DNA of 47,132 nucleotides, from assembly GCA_016199925.1 (NCBI GenBank), contig JACQFT010000104.1, forward strand, positions 1 to 47,132. Reading direction: 5' to 3'. This DNA is from Opitutia bacterium. GTDB lineage: Bacteria > Verrucomicrobiota > Verrucomicrobiia > Opitutales > Opitutaceae. Position numbers and translations under genes: made by a program. The notes beneath the pieces were generated by a model. It had not been told where the DNA came from, did no database searches, and worked only from the letters and a program-made list of their open reading frames with translations. Each line of letters starts with the position of its first letter. The first letter of the stretch is position 1. Shown here piece after piece: positions 8,290-16,563 of this stretch.

Positions 8290-8477
8290 GCGCCCGCCGC
8301 GCGCAAGGGAATTGCGTTGCCTGCGCGGAGTGAATTTCCTTTCTTGGGAACGGTCACCCGGGCTTTTGCCCCAATCCTTTTCCGAAATCACGCGCCAAGA
8401 AATTTCCCAGATCGGGCCGCCTTCAGTCAGCTCTCCACGCCTTTTGCCTTCCTGCCAACCCTCTGGAAAGGAATTGT

Positions 8478-10637
8478 GTGACTGTTTCCCTCGAAAAAAA
8501 AGTCCTGACAAACGCCGGCCTCGCCCTCGTGCTGCTCGGGGCTCTGAGCGCGGTCGTTTTTTGGAGCGCGACCCGGAGCGCCGCGACCTTCCGGCAGGTC
8601 GATCAGACCCACCGCGTGCTCTACCAGGCCGAATCCGTGCTGGTCGATCTGCTCACTATCCAGTCCGCCACCCGTGGCTTTCTCCTCACCGGCGACCCCC
8701 GGTTTCTCGCCCCCTACGAAACGGCCGCCGCCAAGATCGAGCCGGACATCGCCCGGCTCGGCGAGCTCGCGGCGGATAACCCGGCGCACCGGCCCGCGAT
8801 TGCCACGCTGCGCCAGGCCGCCACCGAGATGCTCGCCCTCACCCGCGAACGCGTCGCGGTGCGCCGCCGATCCGGTCTCGGCGCCGCGGCCGAACCCGCC
8901 GCCCTGCTCGCCGGGAAAAAACAAATGGACACGGTCCGTGCGCTCATCGGAGCCCTCGAGGCGCACGAGCGCTCCCTGCTCGCCACCCGCTCCGCCGACA
9001 GCCAGGCCGAGTCCGCCCGCACCTCCTTCGGCGTCGCGTTCGGCGGCCTCGCCGCGGTCCTGTTCCTCGCCGTCGCCGCCTGGCGGGTGTTCCGCGAGAC
9101 CGGCCAGCGCGTCCAGAGCGAGGAGCAGTTGCGCCTCACGGTCGAGAGCGTGCGCGACTACGCCATCATCCGGCTCGATCCCGCCGGCATGATTTCGAGT
9201 TGGAACGCCGGCGCGCAGCGCATCAAGGGTTACGCGGCCCCCGAGATCCTCGGGCGGCACTTCTCGATTTTCTACCCCGCCGAAAAAAACGCCGCCGGCT
9301 TTCCGCCGCAGGCCCTCGCCGTCGCCGCCCGCGACCGGCGCTTCGAGGACCACGGCTGGCGCGTGCGCCGCGACGGCAGCCGCTTCTGGGCCAACGTCGT
9401 CATCACCGCCCTCCACGATCCGGCCGGCCAGTTGCGCGGCTTCGTCAAAGTCACCCGCGACATCACCGAGCAACGCGCCAGCCAGCTCGCCCTCAGCGAG
9501 AGCGAAGCCCGCTACCGCGCGCTGTTCGACTCGATCGACGAAGGCTACTGCATCATCGAGCTCATCTTCGACGCCCAGCAAAAACCCGTGGACTACCGCT
9601 TCGTGGTCGTCAACCCGGCCTTCGAGCACCAGACCGGCCTGCGCGACGCCCTCGGCAAGACGATGCGCGAACTCGCGCCCGAGCACGAGGCCTACTGGTT
9701 CGAGACCTACGGCCGCATCGTCCTGACCGGCGAACCCCTCCGCTTCCAAAACCGCGCCGCCCAACTGCACCGTTGGTTCGATGTCTTTGCCTTCCGCTTC
9801 GGCGATCCCGCGGACCGCCGCGTCGCGATCCTCTTCAACGACATCACCCGCCGCAAGGAGGCGGAAATGAAAATCGCCGAGCTGAACACCGACCTCCGGC
9901 GGCGCACCGGGCAGCTCGAAAGCGCCAACCGCGAACTCGAGGCCTTCTCTTACTCCGTCTCCCACGACCTCCGCGCGCCCCTGCGCCACATCGACGGGTT
10001 CGCCCTGCTCCTGCAAAAAAATGCCCCGGCCCTCGACGCAAAGAGCCGCCACTACCTCGACACCATTTCCCGCGCCGCCAAGCAGATGGGCCGCCTGATC
10101 GACGACCTGCTGTCGTTCTCCCGCCTGAGCCGCGCCGAGCTCCGCCAGACCCGGCTCGACCAGACCGCCCTCGTCGAATCCGTCGTGCGCGACCTGCGGC
10201 CCGCCCCCGACCATCCCGCCGTCGACTGGGTGCTCGCGCCGCTCCCCGCCGTGCAGGCCGACGAAGCCATGCTCCGCCAAGTCTGGTGCAACCTCCTCGA
10301 CAACGCCGTCAAATACTCCGCCAAGGAGGCCCGCCCCCGCATCGAGATCGGCGGCCACCCCGATCCCGCCACCGGCGGCACCGTCTGCTTCGTGCGCGAC
10401 AACGGCGCCGGCTTCGACCCGCGCTATCAGGACAAGCTCTTCGGCGTCTTCCAGCGCCTGCACTCGGCCGCCGAGTTCGACGGCACCGGCATCGGCCTCG
10501 CCCTGGTCCGCCGCATCATCACGCGCCACGGCGGCCGCACCTGGGCCGAGGGCGCCGTCGGCCGGGGCGCCACGTTCTATTTCTCCCTGCCCGCGACCCC
10601 CGTCGCCGACCTTCAGCCCGCTCTGCCCTCCTCATGA
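8478..10637 (+). CDS. CHASE3-PAS-PAS sensor histidine kinase
   Basis: A 719-residue membrane kinase. The GTG at 8478 follows AAAGGA. TM1 spans about residues 11-31. A CHASE3 sensory domain follows (about 33-175, with 'LVDLLTIQSATRGFLLTGD'). TM2 is at about 183-205. PAS 1 covers about 218-333 ('SWNAGAQRIKGYAAPEILGR'), PAS 2 about 343-460. The HisKA motif 'SYSVSHDLRAPLRHIDGF' carries the phospho-accepting His near 496. The HATPase domain has 'NLLDNAVKYS', 'VRDNGAGFDP' and 'GTGIGLALVRRI'. This arrangement matches phytochrome-like/CHASE3 kinases paired with Rcp1-type regulators. The stop overlaps the next gene (ATGA), which encodes such a regulator. In the promoter region, TTTCTTGG (8340-8347) and CCAAGAAA (8395-8402) form a modest inverted repeat. 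Confidence 0.93.
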   Translation: MTVSLEKKVLTNAGLALVLLGALSAVVFWSATRSAATFRQVDQTHRVLYQAESVLVDLLTIQSATRGFLLTGDPRFLAPYETAAAKIEPDIARLGELAADNPAHRPAIATLRQAATEMLALTRERVAVRRRSGLGAAAEPAALLAGKKQMDTVRALIGALEAHERSLLATRSADSQAESARTSFGVAFGGLAAVLFLAVAAWRVFRETGQRVQSEEQLRLTVESVRDYAIIRLDPAGMISSWNAGAQRIKGYAAPEILGRHFSIFYPAEKNAAGFPPQALAVAARDRRFEDHGWRVRRDGSRFWANVVITALHDPAGQLRGFVKVTRDITEQRASQLALSESEARYRALFDSIDEGYCIIELIFDAQQKPVDYRFVVVNPAFEHQTGLRDALGKTMRELAPEHEAYWFETYGRIVLTGEPLRFQNRAAQLHRWFDVFAFRFGDPADRRVAILFNDITRRKEAEMKIAELNTDLRRRTGQLESANRELEAFSYSVSHDLRAPLRHIDGFALLLQKNAPALDAKSRHYLDTISRAAKQMGRLIDDLLSFSRLSRAELRQTRLDQTALVESVVRDLRPAPDHPAVDWVLAPLPAVQADEAMLRQVWCNLLDNAVKYSAKEARPRIEIGGHPDPATGGTVCFVRDNGAGFDPRYQDKLFGVFQRLHSAAEFDGTGIGLALVRRIITRHGGRTWAEGAVGRGATFYFSLPATPVADLQPALPSS

Positions 10638-11074
10638 ACCCGCTCCGCCCGATCCTCCTCGCCGACGACAATCCCAACGACGTCGAACTGATCCTCGCCG
10701 CCTTTCACGACGTGAATTTCGCCAACGAGATCACCGTCGTGCACGACGGCGAACAGGCCCTCGACTACCTTTTCCGCCGCGGCGCCCACGCGCTCCGCGC
10801 CGGCCCCCAGCCCGCCGTCATTCTGCTCGACCTCAAGATGCCCAAGATCGACGGCCGCGAAGTGCTCCGCCAGATCCGCGCCGACGCCGCGTTGCGCCAC
10901 CTGCCGGTGTGCATCCTCACCTCGTCCCGCGAGGAGTCCGACCTCCTCGCCAGCTACCAGCTCGGGGCCAACGCCTATGTCGTGAAACCGGTCGACTTCC
11001 AGGAGTTCACCGCCGCGGTCAGCAAGATCGGTTGCTTCTGGGCCCTGCTCAACGAGCCCCCGCCCACCGTCTGA
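10634..11074 (+). CDS. Single-domain response regulator (Rcp1-like)
   Basis: A 146-residue receiver domain without an output domain. The acidic pair is in 'ILLADDNPNDVELI', the phospho-accepting Asp in 'VILLDLKMPKIDGREVLRQI', the Thr/Ser in 'CILTSSREESDL' and the conserved Lys in 'GANAYVVKPVDFQEF'. The insertion between helix 2 and strand 3 ('YLFRRGAHALRAGPQ') is typical of Rcp1-type regulators that pair with CHASE3 or phytochrome kinases. The start overlaps the upstream kinase stop by 4 nt, and 16 nt separate it from the hybrid kinase. It should accept phosphate from the CHASE3 kinase and act by protein contact or as a relay. Confidence 0.93.
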   Translation: MNPLRPILLADDNPNDVELILAAFHDVNFANEITVVHDGEQALDYLFRRGAHALRAGPQPAVILLDLKMPKIDGREVLRQIRADAALRHLPVCILTSSREESDLLASYQLGANAYVVKPVDFQEFTAAVSKIGCFWALLNEPPPTV

Positions 11075-11090
11075 TTCCCCCGCCCCCGCC

Positions 11091-13379
11091 ATGAAAATCC
11101 TCCACCTCGAAGACGACCCCGCCGACGCCGAACTCGTGCGCCACCTCCTCGTCGCCGAGTGGCCCGCCGCCGAGATCACCGTCGTCGCCGACCGCAACGA
11201 CTTCCTCGCGGCGCTGCGGCGCGAGACCTACGACGCGGTCCTCTCCGATTTCAAGCTCCCGGGTTTCGGCGGACTCGAGGCCCTCCAGCACGTCCGGCAG
11301 CTCGCACCCGAGCTGCCGTTTGTTTTTATCTCCGGCACGATCGGCGAGGACCAGGCCATCGAAACCATGCACGCCGGCGCCGACGACTACGTCCTCAAGG
11401 ACAACCTGCGCCGCCTCCTCGGCGCCCTCCGCCGCACCCTGCGCGAACGCGACAGCCGCCAACAGCGCCGCGCCGCCGAAGCCTCCCTCCGCGCCAGCGA
11501 AGAGCGCTTCCGCCTCGTCGCCCGCGCCACCACCGACGCCGTCTGGGATTGGAACCTCGCGACCGACGAACGCTGGTGGAGCGGCGGCCACCAGGGTCTC
11601 TTCGGCTATCCGCCCGACCCGCACCGCCGCGGCATCGCCGCCTGGACCGACCACCTCCACCCCGAGGACCACGCCCGCGTGACCGGGAGCATCTCGGCCG
11701 TCCTCAACGGCCCCGCGTCCGACTGGGCCGCCGAATACCGCTATCGTCGCGCCGACGGCTCCTACGCCGACGTCTATGACCGCGGCCATGTGCTCCGCGA
11801 TGCCGCCGGCCGCCCCTACCGCATGGTCGGCTCGATGCAGGACCTCACCGGCCGCAAACAGGCCGAGCGCCGGGTGCACGAACTCGCCGCCATCATCGAC
11901 AAGGCGCCCGTGGCGATCATCATCACCGACCTCGGGCACCGCGTCACCTATTGGAACAAAGGCGCCGAGCTCATGTTTGGCTGGGCCCGCGCCGAAGCCC
12001 TCGGGCACCTCGCCGAAGACCTCTTTCCCGCCGAAGCCGCCCTCGCCCTCGCCGCCGGCCGCGCCGCCGCCCCCGACCACGGCGAATGGCGCGGCGAAAT
12101 CCCCCTCACCACCCGCGACGGCCGCTCGGTGGCCGCGGATTTCTCCCTCTCGCTCATCCGCGACGAAGCCGGCCAGCCCCTCGCGCGCCTCAGCATCAGC
12201 ACCGACATCACCGAAAAAAAGAAACTCGCCGAGCAGTTTCTCCGCGCCCAGCGCATGGAGAGCATCGGCATGCTCGCCAGCGGCATCGCCCACGACCTCA
12301 ACAACGTCCTCGCCCCCATCCTCATGACGGCGCCCCTCCTCCGCGACCACCTCACCTCCGCCGAGGACCTCCACATCCTCCACAACCTCGAGAAAAGCGC
12401 CGAGCGCGGCGCGGCCCTCGTGCGCCAGATCCTCGGCTTCATCCAGGGCGTCGGCGGCGAGGCCCGGCCGATCCAGATCAAACACCTCGTGCGCGACATC
12501 GCCGACGTCGCCCTCGAAACCTTTCCCAAATCCATCACCATCGCCACCGATCTCCCCGGCGACCTCTGGCTCGTCCAGGCCAACCCCTCCCAAATCCACC
12601 AGGTGCTGCTCAACCTCTGCGTCAACGCCCGCGACGCCATGCCCCGGGGCGGCAAGCTGACCCTCGCCATGCACAACTCCCGCCCCGCCGCCGGCGGCCC
12701 GCCCGTCCCCGCCAGCCTCGCTCCCGGCCCCACCGTCGTGATCACGGTCAGCGATACCGGCACCGGCATCCCCCCCGACGTGTTGGAAAAAATCTGGGAC
12801 CCCTTCTACACCACCAAGGCCCCGACCAAGGGCACCGGCCTCGGCCTCTCCACCACCCGCGGCATCATCGAGAGCCTCGGCGGCTCCATCGCCGTCGAGA
12901 CCGCCCTCGGCGCCGGCACCACCTTCACCGTCTCCCTCCCGGCCCTCGAAGCCACGGTCGCCCGCGACTCCGCCCAGCCCTTCGCCCTCGCCCCCACCTG
13001 CAACAACGAACTCATCCTCATCATCGACGACGAAACCCACATCCGCGACGTCGCCCGCGCCACGCTCGTGCAATTCGGCTACCGCGTGCTCTTGGCCCCC
13101 GACGGCGCCGAGGCCGTGCCCCTCTACGCCGCCCGCGCCGCCGACATCGCCCTCGTCATCACCGATCTCAATATGCCCAACCTCGACGGACTCGGCTTTG
13201 CCCAGATCGCCCGCCAGATGAAACCCGACGTCAAAATCATCCTGTCGAGCGGCTTTGGCAGCAGCCACCACCTCGGCGAAGCCCGGCGCCTCTGCGAGGG
13301 CTTTCTCCAAAAGCCCTTCACCGTGGAAGAACTCCTCCGCCAGGTGCACCAAGTCCTCCACCCCAAACTCGCCGGCTGA
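11091..13379 (+). CDS. Hybrid histidine kinase REC-PAS-PAS-HisKA-HATPase-REC
   Basis: A 762-residue soluble hybrid kinase with no membrane span. The N-terminal receiver (about 1-120: 'LHLEDDPADAEL', Asp in 'VLSDFKLPGFGGLEAL', Lys in 'DDYVLKDNL') is followed by PAS 1 (about 135-265) and PAS 2 (about 270-385). HisKA has 'GMLASGIAHDLNNVLAPI', the HATPase domain has 'NLCVNARDAM', 'VSDTGTGIPP' and 'GTGLGLSTTRGI', and the C-terminal receiver (about 640-760) has 'LIIDDETHIRDV', Asp in 'LVITDLNMPNLDG' and Lys in 'FLQKPFTVEELL'. Two receivers flanking one kinase core suit a phosphorelay node with the CHASE3 kinase and regulator upstream. A damaged third receiver follows directly. Confidence 0.93.
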   Translation: MKILHLEDDPADAELVRHLLVAEWPAAEITVVADRNDFLAALRRETYDAVLSDFKLPGFGGLEALQHVRQLAPELPFVFISGTIGEDQAIETMHAGADDYVLKDNLRRLLGALRRTLRERDSRQQRRAAEASLRASEERFRLVARATTDAVWDWNLATDERWWSGGHQGLFGYPPDPHRRGIAAWTDHLHPEDHARVTGSISAVLNGPASDWAAEYRYRRADGSYADVYDRGHVLRDAAGRPYRMVGSMQDLTGRKQAERRVHELAAIIDKAPVAIIITDLGHRVTYWNKGAELMFGWARAEALGHLAEDLFPAEAALALAAGRAAAPDHGEWRGEIPLTTRDGRSVAADFSLSLIRDEAGQPLARLSISTDITEKKKLAEQFLRAQRMESIGMLASGIAHDLNNVLAPILMTAPLLRDHLTSAEDLHILHNLEKSAERGAALVRQILGFIQGVGGEARPIQIKHLVRDIADVALETFPKSITIATDLPGDLWLVQANPSQIHQVLLNLCVNARDAMPRGGKLTLAMHNSRPAAGGPPVPASLAPGPTVVITVSDTGTGIPPDVLEKIWDPFYTTKAPTKGTGLGLSTTRGIIESLGGSIAVETALGAGTTFTVSLPALEATVARDSAQPFALAPTCNNELILIIDDETHIRDVARATLVQFGYRVLLAPDGAEAVPLYAARAADIALVITDLNMPNLDGLGFAQIARQMKPDVKIILSSGFGSSHHLGEARRLCEGFLQKPFTVEELLRQVHQVLHPKLAG

Positions 13380-13588
13380 CCCGCCCGGCCTCCGTCCTCC
13401 GCATCGGCGGCGACGACACCGTCCGCAGTTTGCTCGCGCCTGCCCTGGCTGCGGCCGGCCACCCCGTGCGCGAAGCCGCCGACGGCCGCGAAGGCCCGCG
13501 CCTCCACCGCGCCGCCCTCGTCCTCCGCAAACCCTTCCGCCTCGCCGAACTCGAAACGACAATCGCCGCAGTCCTCGCCGGCACCGGC
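13379..13588 (+). pseudogene. Internally deleted response-regulator receiver remnant
   Basis: In the frame that opens where the hybrid kinase stops, the translation reads like a receiver domain with its middle missing. The start ('SVLRIGGDDTVRSLLAPAL', 'AAGHPVREAADGREG') matches beta1-alpha1-beta2. It then jumps to the beta5-alpha5 end ('ALVLRKPFRLAELETTIAAV'). The beta3 strand with the phospho-accepting Asp and the beta4 strand are absent, about 50 residues. There is no ATG or GTG start and no ribosome-binding site. It looks like a decayed copy of a receiver such as the one just upstream. Confidence 0.6.
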
Positions 13589-13664
13589 CCCCCGCCCCCC
13601 GCCACTTCCGCCGGACGCGGGCCGGAGCTTGGCCTTTGGCCGGAAATTTGCCTCTCTTCCGTCC

Positions 13665-14762
13665 GTGCCCGTCGAACCAGATCTGCCCGACCTCCCCCCG
13701 CCGTCCGTCACGGAAGCTGTCGTGCTCGGCGCCGTCGCCGCCCACGCCGCCGAGGCGCACGGCGCGCACCGGCCGGTGCACACCCATTGCGAGAATTGCG
13801 GCACCCCGCTGAGCGGCCCGTTCTGCCACCGCTGCGGCCAGCACGACTTCGAGTTTCACCGCTCGTTTCGCCACGTCTTCCTCGATGCGCTGGAAAATTT
13901 TTTCCACTTCGACGCGAAACTTTTTCAGAACTTCATCACGCTGCTTTTCCAGCCGGGCAAACTCTCCGCCGATTTCAACGCCGGCAAGCGCGCCGCGCAG
14001 GTGCCGCCGTTCCGGCTCTACCTCTTCGTCAGCGTCCTGTTTTTCTTCCTCGTGTTCGTCGGCGAAAACCGCCCGAACCCCCTTGGCCGGAGCGACGCAC
14101 CGCGAGGCGCGTTGAAGATCACGCCCCTCGTGGACGGCAAGCCTGCGACGGGCGCACAGGCCCTGCCGGCCGCGCCGCAAAAGGCCGCGGCCAAACCCGC
14201 CCGCAAGGTCGGCCGGCTGCGCCCCGCCGAGGAGCAAATCCGCGCGGACACGGCCGCGAAGAATTCGGCTGAGGCCGCCGCGAAGCCGAAGGCGCCGAAA
14301 TCCGATTTTGAAAAATGGGTCGACCACCAGGCCATGCGCGGCATGGACCCCGCGTCGCAACGCCAGATGGTGGACACCTTCCTGCACAGCCTGCCCAAGA
14401 TGCTCCTCTTCTGCCTGCCCTTCTTCGCGCTCTACACCCGCCTCCTCTTCCGCCAGTCCGGCCTCGTCTACCTCCAGCACCTCGTCATCGCGCTGCATTT
14501 CCACACCTTCATCTACCTTTGGATCATGTGCCGCGACGGCTGGGTTTTCCTCGCCAAGCTCCCGCAGCTCGGTCTCGACGGCTGGGTCGCCTTCGCCTGC
14601 AATCTCTGGCTCACGCTCTATCCGCTGCTGATGCTGCGCCGGGTCTTCGGCAATTCCTGGAAGCTCACGGTCTTCAAGACCGGCGTGCTCGCCTTCGCCT
14701 ATTTCCTCACGCTCGGCCTGGCCTTGATGCTCACCGCCTTCGTCATCATCGCGTTGCTCTGA
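13665..14762 (+). CDS. DUF3667-type zinc-ribbon membrane protein
   Basis: About 365 residues. A zinc-ribbon motif 'CENCGTPLSGPFCHRCGQ' near the N-terminus is followed by 'FRHVFLDALENFFHFDAK', 'LLFQPGKLSADFNAGKRAAQVPPFRLY' and a membrane span, the layout of DUF3667-like proteins. A charged Ala/Lys/Pro-rich region (about 160-240) precedes four or so further hydrophobic spans. The start is uncertain: GTG at 13665 is chosen, TTG at 13629 is possible, and neither has a clear Shine-Dalgarno. The function of the family is unknown; a membrane housekeeping or transport-accessory role is only a guess. It converges with the small secreted protein gene, whose stop lies 27 nt away. Confidence 0.8.
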   Translation: MPVEPDLPDLPPPSVTEAVVLGAVAAHAAEAHGAHRPVHTHCENCGTPLSGPFCHRCGQHDFEFHRSFRHVFLDALENFFHFDAKLFQNFITLLFQPGKLSADFNAGKRAAQVPPFRLYLFVSVLFFFLVFVGENRPNPLGRSDAPRGALKITPLVDGKPATGAQALPAAPQKAAAKPARKVGRLRPAEEQIRADTAAKNSAEAAAKPKAPKSDFEKWVDHQAMRGMDPASQRQMVDTFLHSLPKMLLFCLPFFALYTRLLFRQSGLVYLQHLVIALHFHTFIYLWIMCRDGWVFLAKLPQLGLDGWVAFACNLWLTLYPLLMLRRVFGNSWKLTVFKTGVLAFAYFLTLGLALMLTAFVIIALL

Positions 14763-14789
14763 GCGCCGGGCGGATCGGCGCGCGCCGTC

Positions 14790-15227
14790 TCAGATTTTCA
14801 TCTCCAGGATCAGCGGCGAAGACTTCGTCTTCTTCACCTTTTTGTTCTGCTTGTTCAGCTTCGCGTCCGTCGTGTCGCCCTTCTGCAGCGAATAAATCTC
14901 GATGTAATACTCCGGGTTCTTCGGCACGTTGAACTCCACCTCCCACTTCGTGTCGTCGAGCGGCACCGCCGCCGTCGCCGGCGCCGACCGCCGCAGGCCG
15001 CCGACCGTGTGCACGCACACGCCGTCGACCTCCGTCACCGTCTGGCCGGGCTTCACCGCGACCTTGATCGAGATGATCATCCGGAAATTGTCGCCGGGCA
15101 CGATGGTCTGGCTGACGTAGGTGAACGGCGGCGGCGTGGCGTCCGCCTTGTCGACCACGTCGACCGTCACGGCTTTGGCCGCGGCGCTGAGAGACAACAG
15201 GGCAAGAAGACAGACGAGAGCGCGCAT
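14790..15227 (-). CDS. Small secreted protein, unknown function
   Basis: A 145-residue protein with a clear signal peptide ('MRALVCLLALLSLSAAAKA'). The mature part is beta-rich ('VTVDVVDKADATPPPFTYVS', 'GDNFRMIISIKVAVKPGQTV', 'WEVEFNVPKNPEYYIEIYSL') with a Lys-rich segment ('AKLNKQNKKVKKTK') and a hydrophobic end. I do not recognise the family. ATG at 15227 is chosen because it opens the signal peptide; the frame stays open upstream but only as the antisense of the dehydrogenase gene. It is divergent from that gene, and a TTGCTT-N17-TAGTGA promoter candidate lies 19 nt upstream of the start. Confidence 0.75.
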   Translation of the reverse strand: MRALVCLLALLSLSAAAKAVTVDVVDKADATPPPFTYVSQTIVPGDNFRMIISIKVAVKPGQTVTEVDGVCVHTVGGLRRSAPATAAVPLDDTKWEVEFNVPKNPEYYIEIYSLQKGDTTDAKLNKQNKKVKKTKSSPLILEMKI

Positions 15228-15246
15228 AAGGGGGGAGTTTTGCCCA

Positions 15247-15275
15247 TCACTAAGGCGTTCCCCCGCGCGAAGCAA
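15247..15275 (-). promoter_or_regulatory. Candidate promoter TTGCTT-N17-TAGTGA
   Basis: Read leftward: -35-like TTGCTT (15275-15270), 17-nt spacer, -10-like TAGTGA (15252-15247), 19 nt before the ATG of the small secreted protein. The same TTG-N17/18-TAG layout recurs at other starts in the window. Confidence 0.4.
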
Positions 15276-15294
15276 GCCGCCCGCCGCCCCGCCG

Positions 15295-15324
15295 TTGACC
15301 CGCCCCGCCCGCCCTCCGTAGTTT
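15295..15324 (+). promoter_or_regulatory. Candidate promoter TTGACC-N18-TAGTTT
   Basis: -35-like TTGACC (15295-15300), 18-nt spacer, -10-like TAGTTT (15319-15324), then only 8 nt to the dehydrogenase ATG at 15333. That implies a very short or absent leader. It is back to back with the divergent candidate at 15247-15275. Confidence 0.45.
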
Positions 15325-15332
15325 GACCGGAC

Positions 15333-16367
15333 ATGAAAGCCGTCCGCCTCGTCGCTCCCGGCCGCCCGCTGGAACTCCACGATCTCCCCGTGCCCGCGCC
15401 CGGGCCCGACGACGTGCTCGTCCGCGTCCGCGCCGCCGGCATCTGCCACTCCGACGCGCATTACCGCGCCGGCACCGGCCGCGTCGCGCCGTTGCCGATG
15501 ACCCTCGGCCACGAAGTCGCGGGCACCGTCGAATCGTTCGGCGCCGCGGTGAAAAATTTCCGTCCCGGCGAACGCGTCTGCGTGCACTACCTCGCCACCT
15601 GCGGCTGCTGCCCCTGGTGCAGCGACGGCCACGAACAATTCTGCGGCACCGGCCAGATGATCGGCAAAGACCGCCCCGGCGGCTACGCCGAGTTCATCGT
15701 CATGCCGGCGCGCAGCGTGCTCAAGCTGCCCGACACCGTCTCGTTCGCGCACGGCGCCGTCCTGATGTGCTCCTCCGCCACCGCGCTGCACGCCCTCCGC
15801 AAAGCCCGCCTCCGCCCCGGCGAAACCGTCGCCGTCTTCGGCCTCGGCGGTCTCGGCGCTTCCGCCGTCCAGCTCGCCCGCGTGCTCGGCGCCTCCACCG
15901 TCTATGCCGTCGATCTCAACCCCGACAAACTCGCGCTCGCCGCGCGCTTCGGCGCCGTGCCCGTCAACGCCCGCACCACCGACCCCGTCGCCGAAATTCG
16001 CCGCCTCACCGAAGGCCGCGGCGTCAACGTCGCCCTCGAGCTCATCGGCCTGCCGGTCACGATGCAGCAAGCCGTCCGCGTCCTCGGCAAGATGGGCCGC
16101 GCCGCTCTCGCCGGAATTTCCAAACAGCCGCTGAGCCTGAATCCTTACTCGGAAATCCTCTGCCCCGAAGCCGAAATCATCGGCGTGTCCGACCACCTCG
16201 CGAGCGAGTTGCCGCTGCTGCTCAACTATGCCGCGTCCGGCCAACTCGACCTCGCGCCCATTGTCACGCGCACGGTGCCGCTCGAAGCCGCCGCCATCAA
16301 CGGCGTGCTCGACGACCTCGAAAACTTCGGCGGCGCCACCCGCACCGTCATCCGCCTCGCCGACTGA
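15333..16367 (+). CDS. Zinc-dependent alcohol dehydrogenase (MDR family)
   Basis: A 344-residue medium-chain dehydrogenase/reductase. The catalytic-zinc ligands are Cys in 'AAGICHSDAHYRAG' and the His-Glu of 'TLGHEVAGTV'. The structural-zinc cysteines are in 'YLATCGCCPWCSDGHEQFCG'. The NAD(P)-binding Rossmann fold shows 'VAVFGLGGLGASAVQLARVL' with 'VYAVDLNPDKL', where the Asp favours NAD(H). The enzyme should interconvert an alcohol and an aldehyde or ketone; the substrate cannot be deduced. It stands alone with its own candidate promoter and is followed by the second TATTAT dyad element. Confidence 0.9.
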   Translation: MKAVRLVAPGRPLELHDLPVPAPGPDDVLVRVRAAGICHSDAHYRAGTGRVAPLPMTLGHEVAGTVESFGAAVKNFRPGERVCVHYLATCGCCPWCSDGHEQFCGTGQMIGKDRPGGYAEFIVMPARSVLKLPDTVSFAHGAVLMCSSATALHALRKARLRPGETVAVFGLGGLGASAVQLARVLGASTVYAVDLNPDKLALAARFGAVPVNARTTDPVAEIRRLTEGRGVNVALELIGLPVTMQQAVRVLGKMGRAALAGISKQPLSLNPYSEILCPEAEIIGVSDHLASELPLLLNYAASGQLDLAPIVTRTVPLEAAAINGVLDDLENFGGATRTVIRLAD

Positions 16368-16444
16368 ACGTCCGTTCCGAGCGGAGGGCCGGCGCCCGTC
16401 GCCGCGCCGCCTTCATTCAATTTCCGTCCCGTCGCCTCGGACGA

Positions 16445-16467
16445 GATGTAACGTATTATGTTACATC
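16445..16467. repeat. Dyad element with TATTAT loop, copy 2
   Basis: GATGTAAC (16445-16452), G, TATTAT (16454-16459), GTTACATC (16460-16467). It lies between the dehydrogenase stop and the gamma-glutamyltransferase start. Loop and spacing match the element at 3468-3496, while three stem pairs differ in a compensatory way. Confidence 0.75.
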
Positions 16468-16529
16468 CCCGAAACGCCCGCCCGCCCGCCCTTGCTTTGG
16501 CGACAGCGGGCGCGGACTGACGCTCGCGC

Positions 16530-16557
16530 TTGCGCCGCCGCCGCGCGCCGCTAGCGT
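16530..16557 (+). promoter_or_regulatory. Weak candidate promoter TTGCGC-N16-TAGCGT
   Basis: TTGCGC (16530-16535), 16-nt spacer and TAGCGT (16552-16557), 6 nt before the gamma-glutamyltransferase ATG. The -10-like hexamer is identical to that of yebC. The spacing is short, so support is modest. Confidence 0.3.
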
Positions 16558-16563
16558 GCGCGC

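Noticed and set aside
11049-14504. 1,151-codon leftward open frame opposite the hybrid kinase
   Set aside because: Antisense to clear kinase and receiver motifs; composition is low-complexity Gly/Ala/Val/Glu.
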